From assembly GCA_003024785.1 (NCBI GenBank), contig PUQB01000321.1, positions 159,501-223,500 of the forward strand: 64,000 nt of DNA, in the 5' to 3' direction. Numbering within the stretch: position 1 is the stretch's first letter; the number at the start of each line of letters is the position of its first letter. The notes below the pieces were generated by a model. The model ran no database searches and had not been told where the DNA came from. It worked only from the letters and a program-made list of their open reading frames with translations. Shown here piece by piece: positions 1 to 9,161 of this stretch. Source of the DNA: Selaginella tamariscina (lineage: Eukaryota > Streptophyta > Lycopodiopsida > Selaginellales > Selaginellaceae). A program made the translations under genes and the position numbers.

Positions 1-392
1 ATAACAGTCTTCAGACCCAAAAAACTTCGTTATGTCTATTTATATATTTTATATTATTATATATAAAACCTGTATTATATATTTATTGAAATATATTTTA
101 TGATGAAGAGATAAATATTCATAATCGTTTCTATCCGAGGGCTGAAATTGCATTCAAGATGTTGATATTTATTCCAAAGTGACTTACATGCCAAGTTTGA
201 ATGCACGAGTTGGCCTGTGTAATACGCGCGCAGATGTGTGTAGACTGAGATGTATTGAAGACCACAGATGCTTATAAAGGAATTTAAATTTTACTTAAAA
301 GCTTTTTAATATAAATTTTATTCTTAGATAAAAAGGATATGCTCAATGTAAAAGAATAGAACCCCTTAGGGTTTCGTGTTCCTAATCCAGCA

Positions 393-653
393 ATGACGTG
401 CGAGTGTGACGCGCTGCTGTGCAGGTTGACGAAGAGAGGATGCAACTGCATATCAACTGTAGTAACCGGTGTGACAAACACCGCGGTTGGTAAACTGTTG
501 GTTAAGGCGTCGGATAACAAGCTGGTTGTGGGGGCGCTTATTGTGGGAGCTTTTTTGTACTTGGGAAAACAGACCACAGAGTTAAAGGAGGCGATCAAGA
601 GCTTAGAAAAGAATAATTTTTTTTTAATGAATTTTATTTCGACTTTCAGTTAA
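393..653 (+). CDS. Hypothetical small protein, 86 aa
   Basis: An ATG-started open frame of 86 codons. The N-terminus is Cys-rich (CECDALLC, then RGCNC). A hydrophobic stretch at about residues 48-58 (LVVGALIVGAFLYLG) could be one membrane segment, followed by a charged helix-like stretch (TELKEAIKSLEK). I do not recognise the family. The composition is much less AT-rich than the flanks, which favours coding sequence over chance. The tail after the charged helix is low-complexity and may really be intron or UTR. A broken methylesterase lies downstream on the same strand, and nothing shows the two are one gene. It could also be an internal exon of a larger gene starting left of the window. Confidence 0.35.
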   Translation: MTCECDALLCRLTKRGCNCISTVVTGVTNTAVGKLLVKASDNKLVVGALIVGAFLYLGKQTTELKEAIKSLEKNNFFLMNFISTFS

Positions 654-825
654 TAATCTTAATATATCAGTGTCTATATATAACATGGCCGGTAATAGTG
701 ATGTTTACGTATAAGTAAACCGTAGATTTTGACTTAACATAAAGCTTAAACAAATGTTTTCTTAAATCTTTGTTTAAATATAATCTAGTTTTATTGATTC
801 ATTAGCGGTATCATTTTGTTTTAGT

Positions 826-1521
826 TCACGTAGCTCATGGTGCGTGGTGTTGTATAAAGTTATTACAAGATTACAACAAGTAGGACACAGAGTATGCAAT
901 CGATTTAACAAGTGCTGGCATAAACAATGAAGAAGCTTCATTAGTTGGTACTTTGGGAATTATGCAAAGCCTCTCATTCAGCTTATGCAGAAATTACCCT
1001 ATAATCACAAGGTAATCTTAAGTATTAATCTTTCCATTTGTTTGCATATATTATCGCTTAGTTGGTCATAGTTTTGGTATGTCTTGGAACATTTTCCAAA
1101 GAGGTCCTTAAACACACACACACGCACGCACGCACGCACGCACGAACACAAACGCGCACACACACACCACAATGACCAAGTTTTAAGCAGCTCACAAGCA
1201 ATACAGAAGATAAGTATGCGAACGATGCACCAGTAGCATTTCCTTCAAGCTTGACCAAGTCCAGGGGTATATACAGTATATTCGTATGTATGGTAGATGC
1301 ATATTAATGTGTGTGTAAGAGAGAGATGCATAAATTCTAGTTAACAGACCTATACACACTCACACATGCATGCATATAACGGTGGTCGCGATGAAAACAC
1401 ACACGCACACACGTTTAATGTTTGGTAGGATGTGGAGCTAGCAAAGTTACTACTTAAACGTGCAGCTTTGTTTGATCCAAGTGTGGATTATACAGAGGAA
1501 AAATATGGATCTGTCCCAAGA
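826..1521 (+). pseudogene. Methylesterase-like (MES / hydroxynitrile-lyase family) alpha/beta hydrolase, disrupted
   Basis: The pieces read in order like plant methylesterases, which cleave methyl esters of hormones such as salicylate or jasmonate. HGAWC (oxyanion region) lies at about 832-846, then YKVITRLQQVGHRV, then AIDLTSAGINNEEASLVGTLG at about 901-960. YAKPLIQLMQKLPYNHK follows, and then the nucleophile elbow VILIGHSFG. The frame changes at least three times by one or two bases, for example a missing G in TGGTGTTG. The elbow is split by a 40-bp GT-AG segment (1022-1061), and a splice donor follows at 1077. The exon at about 1430-1521 (DVELAKLLLKRAALFDPS, ending YGSVPR) matches the family's late segment. 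The catalytic Asp and His were not found. Family assignment is fairly sure. Whether the gene is dead, or the frame breaks are sequence errors, is open. Confidence 0.6.
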
Positions 1522-1758
1522 TAAAATCGCTAAAGAGACCTAAATAAAATTTTACATATACATAGACATACATGCGTGTGCGTGTGTATGTGTGTGGTAT
1601 AACGTGTGTATGCACATGTACACTCGCCCTTGTGTGCGTGTGATGTATTATGATTATGTCAAGTAAGTGCAAGTTGATATATCCATATGCCACAAAGCTA
1701 TTTAATATGGTTATTAAATAATTATGTAGTGCGTATACATGCATACACGTTAAAGCCG

Positions 1759-1761
<3 letters not shown>

Positions 1762-1812
<51 letters not shown>
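1762..1812. repeat. (AT)n microsatellite
   Basis: About 24 AT dinucleotides follow the word TAAAGCCGTTAATT. The same tract occurs at the matching position of unit B (5388-5434). Confidence 0.95.
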
Positions 1813-1814
<2 letters not shown>

Positions 1815-2187
1815 AGGCTTTAGCAACTACGTGTATGTACACGTGTCTGTGTCCGTACCTGTCTTTTTCTGAGGCCGTACATTTCCATGTCTTTGATGCT
1901 CTCTATCTCATGCACATTGTGATTCCCCAACATACATTTCGACCATGTTGGATTGAGTTATGAAGAACAACACGCCTATGTGTATGTATTCTGGTGTTAT
2001 TTATTGCACACGCATATTCAAAACATAAATATGAAACTTAAATACGTATGTATCTATCGACAGATGTATTGCAAAAACGTACATATAAAGATATATGACA
2101 TCATCGGACAGCAGCTGCATTTCTTGCTCATCCAACACTATACACACACACACACATATATATCTTGTGTGTGTGTGTATGTATGTA

Positions 2188-2230
<43 letters not shown>

Positions 2231-2314
2231 CTCTCTCTCTGTGTGTGTGTATCACATACGCACGCACCTTAAAGTACGGTTCTTCAGCACCTCAATCCAC
2301 AATCTCTGAGACGT

Positions 2315-2364
2315 AGAATGCCAGTTGAGATAAATCCACAACGTTTATCATCAACTGGCATTCT
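2315..2364. other. Perfect-stem hairpin, copy in unit A
   Basis: AGAATGCCAGTTGA at 2315-2328 is the exact reverse complement of TCAACTGGCATTCT at 2351-2364. An inner stem GATAAA/TTTATC leaves a loop of about 9 bases. The hairpin is preserved in unit B at 6091-6138 although the surroundings have diverged. It could be a short inverted-repeat remnant or a structured RNA. Confidence 0.8.
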
Positions 2365-2624
2365 TTATACTCATCACCAGGGAGCATATATAAGGTACGC
2401 ACACAAATGTTGATGTAGCGTACATATTTAGTTATGTATACCTTCCACACTTAGTACATATACTGTACATATATACATATACTTGATGTTGTTTTCTCTG
2501 TTCTTTTCTATATCAAACCCGCGAATCATGGACATAAGTCATAATCATTATTCTACTAAGCTTAGAAATACGTAGCATTCTTTCTCACGATGGCCTCTCA
2601 GTCACACAGGCCATACATTGTTAA

Positions 2625-3960
2625 GCTTCATATTTAAATCACAGTCATTTGAATTTCTAAAAGACTACCTTTGCTGACCACGTGGCGCTCTCTGAATGGT
2701 TGCATCTCAATAACCTAAACTTTATTCAAACAAATTAAATAATTTTTGGAATATTCCTTCGCTTTGGAAAATTCTAGAGTTTATATAAAAGGGGATTAGG
2801 TATCTTAGCAAGAGCGAGAAACAAAATGGGCAAGGGAAGTATGAAGAGGGCATTGGGCGTTAAAGAGAGGGGCAGTGGAGGCACTTATCAAGCTCAGTAA
2901 GGATTCCAGCATACACAAAGTGTGTGGTCTCAAGTGGGCCAAAACTGGCAAGCGTTCTCCCCGCAAGCTCATCCCGTCGTATGCAGCTCTCATGGAAACT
3001 AAGCATGGAGAGAGAGAGGGGAGGGGGAGGGAGGGAGCGCCTCAAATTGCAATCAGCAAAGCCTCTCTAATTGCTCGGTGTGTGCTCTCTAAGCCTCTCT
3101 AAGTCCACGAAGGGGTAGGGTAGGGATTCAGTCCCGCCGGCATACTGGGTATTGGGATCGCACCTCCGGCTTGGCGTGCCGGTGCGGGGGATATGAGTCT
3201 CCAGTGGGCCAAAACCGGCAAGCGTTCTCCGCGCAAGCTCATCCCGTCGCATGGTAAACTAAGCATGGCCTCCCACGAGAGAGAGAGAGGAGAGAGGGAG
3301 AGAGCGCCTCAAATCGCAATCAGCAAAGCCTCTCTGATTGCTCAGTATGTGCTTCTCTAAGTCTACGAAGGGTAGGGATTCAGTCCCGCCGGCAAACCGG
3401 TCTTGAGAATCTTCAAGTTGAGATCGCACCTCCGGCTTGGCGGGCCGGTGCGGGGATACAAAAAATGGAATTGATAGAGCTACAATCAATCAGATTTTGT
3501 TCAGGCACTTATCACAATCTGGAACTATCTGTACGCGGTAGGGCGCTAAGGGTAGAGCCGGAATGACCCGTGGGATCAGCACCATCTACGCAGCCAGAGA
3601 AATTTTAGGTACTCGAAGCGCGAGAAATACCAACGTCGGCCGAAACCACCCGTTGCCTAGCTCTCCAATGGCTGGAAATGGTGGAGAGCGGGTGGGGAAG
3701 CACCGTGGATTCGGCGCCGAGTCTATCGAGTAATCCACAATGTTTCTTTCTATCCACAAACTTCCAGGTGTGGACGGAACCGGCCATTCGTGATCTGTCA
3801 GCCTTTTCCAAGTGGGAATTGAGTCCATTTGTGAAGTGCGAGAGACATCGTGCGTGCATTGGACAACAACCAAGCATCTTTGTGTATATAACGTTGTATA
3901 ATGCACCAATTCAATTTATATAATAACGAGTCGTGAGGATGAAGTTTTCTTAACTCTATA
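2625..3960 (+). repeat. 59-aa-ORF module, copy A
   Basis: This is a GC-rich block inside AT-rich sequence, shared with 6565-7785 (B), 26040-26860 (D, inverted) and 43725-44820 (E). In order it holds the word GTGGCGCTCTCTGA, a TATA box at 2782-2790, the ORF, a purine (GAGA) tract, a CCGCCGG-rich segment and a tail ending near GCACCAATTCAATTTATATAA. The end of the ORF with its GAGA tract is duplicated in tandem (about 2930-3190 and 3200-3460), as in copy B. No terminal inverted repeat was recognised. Confidence 0.85.
2826..3005 (+). pseudogene. 59-aa ORF of the repeat module, copy A, frameshifted
   Basis: It starts MGKGSMKRALGVKE like copy B. A 2-bp loss where other copies read GAGATGGGGGC (here GAGAGGGGC) destroys the frame in the first third. 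The final GGTAAAC, which is both the last codons and a possible splice donor in other copies, is also altered to GGAAAC. The TATA box about 40 bp upstream is kept. Confidence 0.75.
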
Positions 3961-4103
3961 CATAAAGCGATGTGTGTGTGCGCGAGCGTGTGTACATACT
4001 TGTATATACATTGTAAAAGTTGGTAATTCTTAACATTGTGTAAACATAGTGTATTAATATTATTGTATAACATATAATTTGATGTGTGTGCATATACACA
4101 TAT

Positions 4104-4135
4104 GCACTCACTCACACTCACACTCACTCACTCAC

Positions 4136-4220
<85 letters not shown>

Positions 4221-4222
4221 AT
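4104..4222. repeat. Compound microsatellite (CA)(CTCA)(CT)n(TCTA)(AT)n
   Basis: An unbroken run of CACT-type units, then about 27 CT units, then TCTA and AT units. It creates Ser/Leu-rich open frames that are not genes. The matching place in unit B (7915-7965) has a shorter tract. Confidence 0.95.
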
Positions 4223-4725
4223 ATAATGTTCTTGCAAGAAGTTTTCTATGTAGAAGATGTCTCTGGGAGTTCTTGTGCATGTGCATATACTTATAATGCA
4301 TAAATTATATTTATTCATTGATAAACATATAATTTGTATGTGTGTATATATACCATGTCTATTAAGAATTACCAACTTTAAACAAAATAATTGTGTAAAC
4401 ATATACAATAAGTGCACATATAAATTACCAGCTTTTAGTAGTTACACATAAACATATGTTTATATATATAAACATAGATGTAAATATATATAGATAGATA
4501 TATATGTTTATATATTAAACTTAAATATACTTTTCCTATTTTATTTATAATAATACTAATGTTATTGAACATGTAGGGATTATGGAATACTGGTTTGCAT
4601 TATAATAATTATAAGGTTCTTATATCTTTCATAATACGAAATTTATTATAATTATTATAAATACGATCCTATAGTGTAGATATGGGCATAATAAGAATAA
4701 TCATAAGAATTAAGCAGTAGCTCAA

Positions 4726-4760
4726 GGGGATGTAGCGAATTACTTTTTAACTATTACTTA
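4726..4760 (+). other. tRNA-like remnant, unit A
   Basis: CTCAAGGGGATGTAGCGAATTAC equals the 5' acceptor and D-arm start of the tRNA-like element at 12189-12254 (minus strand) joined directly to its 3' flank. The anticodon and T arms are deleted. Confidence 0.5.
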
Positions 4761-4871
4761 CATTATTAAGTTAATCATAGCGGGAGGATATAAACAGACG
4801 TATACTCTCTGGATATATATGACGCACACCTGAGTGAAAGTGTACGTGTATGTATACATATATATACATAT

Positions 4872-4873
<2 letters not shown>

Positions 4874-4932
<59 letters not shown>
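4874..4932. repeat. (CT)n(CA)n microsatellite
   Basis: About 18 CT units are followed directly by about 11 CA units near the right end of unit A. Confidence 0.95.
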
Positions 4933-5383
4933 ATTTAATTAAACTCTCTAAAGTTTCGTACACTATATATGTGTATATATATACACAATATATTGGGTAT
5001 TTCAAAGAATGCACGCACGCACACCCACAGACACGCGTTTAATGTTTGGTAGGATGTGGAACTAGCAAAGTTACTACTTATACATGCAGCTTTACTTGAT
5101 CAAGTATGGATTATACTGCGGAAAAATATGGATCTGTCCCAAGACAATGCCTAACTCAAATTGCTACAAAGACCTAAATAAATTTTACATATACATAGAC
5201 ATACATGTGCGTGCGTGTGTATGTGTGTGATATAATGTGTGTATTCACATGTACACACGCCCTTGTGTGCGTGTGGTGATGTATGATTATGTCAAGTAAG
5301 TGCAAGTTGAGTATATGCATATGCCACAAAAATGGTTATTAAATAATTCTGTAGTACGTATACATGCACACACGTTAAAGCCG

Positions 5384-5387
<4 letters not shown>

Positions 5388-5434
<47 letters not shown>
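5388..5434. repeat. (AT)n microsatellite
   Basis: About 23 AT units at the position equivalent to 1762-1812. Confidence 0.95.
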
Positions 5435-5437
<3 letters not shown>

Positions 5438-6090
5438 GCTTTAGCAACTAGGAATCATATTATGCGTGGAATATCTTGTGCAACTCCCTTTTGCCCTTTC
5501 TGAAAAGTAACTCATACCCATCTTTTCCTATGTACATACACTATCTTAATCACAAAGGTTAATCTTTAAAACCCTTATGTGTATATGTGTACAGGTTGCT
5601 AATGTATGGATCTGTCCCAAGATAATGCATGTATGTATACGTGTCTGTGTCCGTACCTGTATTTTGCTGAGGCCGTACATTTTCATGTCTTTGATGCTCT
5701 CTATGTCATGCACATTGTGATTCCCCAACTTACATTTCGACCCGTCTATAGACGTCCACAAAACATGTCGGATTGCCCTCCATATAGACAGTTATATAAA
5801 ACACACGCCTATGTGTATGTATTCTGGTGTTATTTATTGCACATGCATATTCGAAAACATAAATATGAAACTTAAATACTATCGCCAGATGTATTGCAGA
5901 ATACTTACATATAAAGATATATGACATCATCGGACAGCAGCTCATCCAACACTATATCTCTCTCTCTCTCTATATATATATATACATACGTATGTATGTA
6001 TCTCTCTCTCTATGTGTGTGTGTGTGTGGCATACGCACGCACCTTAAAGTACGATTCTTCAGCACCTCAAGCCACAATCTCTGAGACGCA

Positions 6091-6138
6091 TAATGCCAGT
6101 TGAGATAAATCCACAACGTTTATCATCAACTGGCATTC
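6091..6138. other. Conserved hairpin, copy in unit B
   Basis: AATGCCAGTTGAGATAAA and TTTATCATCAACTGGCATT form the same stem as in unit A. The outermost pairs are lost because the flank reads CATAATG here. Confidence 0.75.
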
Positions 6139-6381
6139 TTTATACTCATCACCAGGGAGCATATATAAGGTATGCACACAAATGTTGATGTAGCGTACAT
6201 ATTTTAGTTATGTATACCTTCCACACTTAGTACATATGCTGTACATATACTTACCACTACAGCATCCCAGAGCCTAAACGAGCTGCCAGTTGATGGTGTT
6301 TTCTCTGTTCTTTTCTGCGTGATATCGAACCCCCAATCATGCACATAAGTCATAATCATTATTCTACTAAGCTTAGTTACT

Positions 6382-6385
<4 letters not shown>

Positions 6386-6447
<62 letters not shown>

Positions 6448-6448
6448 G
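6386..6448. repeat. (CT)n(AT)n microsatellite
   Basis: About 18 CT units then about 13 AT units, without a counterpart of that length in unit A. Confidence 0.95.
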
Positions 6449-6760
6449 CATCATTATATAAATATGACAGCAATATATACGGTATGTATTAAATATGATG
6501 CAAATGTTTATGTATTAGAAATACGTAGCATTCTTTCTCAAGATGGCCTCTCAGTCCACAGGCCATACATTGTATTTAAATCACAGGTCTTTTGAATTTC
6601 TAAAAGACTACCTTTACCGACCACGTGGCGCTCTCTGAGTGGTTGCATCTCAATAACCTAACTTTATTCAAACATGAATTTCTTTATGTATAATTAAGTA
6701 ATTTTGGGAAGAATATTCTTTGGCTTCGGAGAATTCTATACAGAACCCCGCGAATTGAGT

Positions 6761-6770
6761 TATATAAAAG
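6761..6770 (+). promoter_or_regulatory. TATA box of the 59-aa ORF, copy B
   Basis: TATATAAAAG followed by GGGATTAGG lies 34 bp before the ATG. The same box and spacing occur at 2782-2790, 43910-43919 and, inverted, 26779-26787. A start about 30 bp downstream would give a very short leader. Confidence 0.6.
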
Positions 6771-6803
6771 GGGATTAGGTATCTTAGCAGAGCGAGAAAC
6801 AAA

Positions 6804-6983
6804 ATGGGCAAGGGAAGTATGAAGAGGGCATTGGGCGTTAAAGAGATGGGGGCAGTGGAGGCACTTATCAAGCTCAGTAAGGATTCCAGCATACACAAAG
6901 TGTGTGGTCTCAAGTGGGCCAAAACTGGCAAGCGTTCTCCCCGCAAGCTCATCCCGTCGTATGCAGCTCTCATGGTAAACTAA
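6804..6983 (+). CDS. 59-aa basic protein of the repeat module, copy B
   Basis: The frame runs from ATG to TAA. It begins MGKGSMKRALGVKEMGAVEA, has a middle segment with LIKLSKDSSIHKVCG, then KWAKTGKRSPRKLIPSYAAL and ends MVN. It is strongly basic, with one Cys and no signal peptide or membrane segment. Copies D and E are also open; copy A is frameshifted. Between copies B and D I count four amino-acid changes (G/A, V/A, S/G, K/R) against about one silent change, so selection on the protein is not shown. The end ATG-GTAAAC could instead be a splice donor, making this the first exon of a longer gene. I do not recognise the family. Confidence 0.5.
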   Translation: MGKGSMKRALGVKEMGAVEALIKLSKDSSIHKVCGLKWAKTGKRSPRKLIPSYAALMVN

Positions 6984-7914
6984 GCATGGAGAGAGAGAGA
7001 GGGAGGGAGGGAGGGAGGGAGCGCCTCAAATTGCAATCAGCAAAGCCTCTCTAATTGCTCGGTGTGTGCTCTCTAAGCCTCTCTAAGTCCACGAAGGGTA
7101 GGGATTCAGTCCCGCCGGCATACCGGGTCTTGGGATCGCACCTCCGGCTTGGCGCGCCAGTGCGGGTGTAGTCCCAAAACCGGCAAGCGTTCTCCGCGCA
7201 AGCTCATTCCGTCGTTTGCAGCTCTCATGGTAAACTAAGCATGGCCTCCCGAGAGGGAGAGAGAGGAGAGAGGGAGAGCGCCTCAAATCGCAATCAGCAA
7301 AGCCTCTCTAATTGCTCAGTATGTGCTTCTCTAGGGGTAGGGATTCAGTCCCGCCGGCAACCGGGCGTGGCCGGGTCTTGAGATCGCACCTCCGGCTTGG
7401 CGGGCCGGTGCGGGGGATATCGCAATACGAAAACAACGTTGATTGAGTTTACAATCAATCAGATCTTAAGAAGTCACGGCAACTTATCACAATCTGGAAC
7501 TATCTGTAAGGGTAGAGCCGCAACGAATTACCCGTGGATCAGCACCATCTATGCAGCCAGAGAAACTTTTAGTACTCGAAGCGGAGAAATACCAACGTCG
7601 GCCGGAACCTCCAATGGCTGGAAATGGTGGAGAGGCGGGTGGGAAGCACCGTCGATTCGGTGCCGAGTCTATCGAGTAATTGTGAACATCGTGCGTGCGT
7701 TGGACAACAACCAAGCATATAACGTTGTATAATGCACCAATTCCATTTATATAATAATGAGTTGTAGTTTCTTCTTAACTCTATACATAAAGTGGTGTGT
7801 GTGTGCGCGCGAGTGTGTACGTACTTTCCATATACATTGTAAAAGTTGATAATTCTTAAAATTGTGTAAACAAATTATATTAATATTATTATAATTTGAT
7901 ATATCACATCTCAT

Positions 7915-7965
7915 CTCATCTCTCTCTCTCTCTCTCTCTCTCTTAATATATATATATATATATAA
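7915..7965. repeat. (CT)n(AT)n microsatellite
   Basis: Short CATCT and CT units followed by AT units, equivalent to the tract at 4104-4222 in unit A. Confidence 0.9.
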
Positions 7966-8359
7966 TATAATGTTCTTGCAAGAAGTTTTGTGTAGAAGAT
8001 GTCTCTGGGAGTTCTTGTGCATGTGCACATACTATAATGCCTGAAATTCTATTTATTCATTGCACATGGTGTATAAACATATAATCTGTATGTGTGTATA
8101 TAACCATGTATACACCATATGTATATGTAGTTATTAAGAATTACCAAGAGTGTAAACATATACAATAAGTGCACATATAATTACCAGTTACACACATAAC
8201 ATATGTTTTATATTTATTATGGCGTTAAGAACCAATCGTAAAAGGGTTCTAATCTGGTTCTTATATCTTTCATAATACGAAATTATTATAATTATTGATA
8301 AATACATCCTATAGTGTAGATATGGGCATAATAAGAATAATCATATAAGCATTAAGCAT

Positions 8360-8400
8360 TGTGGACATTTACTCCGGGTTCAATTCCCGGCATCCCCAAT
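8360..8400 (+). other. tRNA-like remnant, unit B
   Basis: TCCGGGTTCAATTCCCGGCA forms a perfect 5-bp T arm (CCGGG/CCCGG) with a B-box-like loop, followed by TCCCC and the flank AATTACTTTTTTA. The 5' half of the tRNA-like element is missing. This is the reciprocal of the deletion in unit A. Confidence 0.55.
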
Positions 8401-8769
8401 TACTTTTTTAATAATAACATTGTTAAGTTAATCATAGCGGGAGGATATAAACAGACGTATACTCTCTGTATATATGTGATGCACACCTACAGATTATCTG
8501 TGTACATCTGGAGTGAAAGTGTACGAGACATACACATCTTGACACCTACGTGTATGTATACATATAATACATATATCCTAAATTACATTTTCATATTCTC
8601 TCTCTCACACACACGCACACATGCAGCTAAACAATTTAATTAAACTTTCAAAAGTTGCGTACACTATATATGTGTATACAGAAACACTATAGAATCCAAA
8701 ATATCCTTTCCAAGCTTTTAAATAATACCTTAATAAATATTCTTGCTTAAATTTTTTAATGTTAATTAG

Positions 8770-8890
8770 TCTGCCGTAAAACTGGCAGTTTTAAAACAAC
8801 TTGAAGTTTAAGCGAAACTGAACAAATTATTTTAAACTTAAATCTCTTTGATAGATTCATTAAAATATTTAAATTCAAAATTAAAGGTTC
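8770..8890 (+). repeat. Left inverted arm bracketing the GMC gene
   Basis: Words such as AACTTGAAGTTTAAG and AATCTCTTTGATAGATT recur in reverse complement at about 11775-11866. The GMC gene lies between. The arms differ by several substitutions and small gaps. Confidence 0.7.
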
Positions 8891-9161
8891 AGCAAAGTAT
8901 GTAACAATAAACATTTGTTAATTACTATGTTTGTGTGTATATCAATAACATTAACATTCTTTTAATAATATAAATATTTTAAGCATAGTAAGTTATTGAA
9001 TTTAAACCTAAACAATGTTTCAACTGTTTAATATGCTAATTATAAAGCCCGCAAAGTCAATTTAGTCACTAAGAACTCTAATTTAAGTGCACTAGTCTAG
9101 TATATATATATACACTCCCAAGAGGGTTGAGCAGATCAGAACACAATACATACATAAGCAA

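Larger units (their letters stand above)
1412..4990 (+). repeat. Unit A of a 3.6-kb tandem duplication
   Basis: Starting at the segment GTTTAATGTTTGGTAGGATG, this stretch is repeated in the same order and orientation from about 5035. It holds a methylesterase exon, an (AT)n tract, a perfect-stem hairpin, a GC-rich module with a 59-aa ORF, a compound (CA)(CT)(AT) microsatellite and a tRNA-like remnant. Units A and B differ mainly in microsatellite length, small indels and the tRNA-like part. Apart from the features listed separately I see no gene in it. Confidence 0.85.
6565..7785 (+). repeat. 59-aa-ORF module, copy B
   Basis: Same layout as copy A: GTGGCGCTCTCTGA word, TATA box, ORF, GAGA tract, the CCGCCGGCATACCGGG segment, a partial duplicate of the ORF 3' end (about 7170-7260) with a second GAGA tract, then a tail ending near CACCAATTCCATTTATATAA. 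Its ORF is open, unlike that of copy A. Confidence 0.85.
5035..8690 (+). repeat. Unit B of the 3.6-kb tandem duplication
   Basis: A direct repeat of unit A with the same component order: methylesterase exon at about 5050-5150 with its frame lost, (AT)n at 5388-5434, hairpin at 6091-6138, module with intact 59-aa ORF, microsatellite and tRNA-like remnant. The offset to unit A is about 3.62 kb. Confidence 0.85.

Noticed and set aside
1953..2316. Overlapping open frames on both strands
   Set aside because: They are produced by CA, TG and AT dinucleotide runs, which lack stops in several frames, and no motif is present.
4079..4303. Ser/Leu-repeat proteins
   Set aside because: Pure translation of a (CT)n microsatellite.
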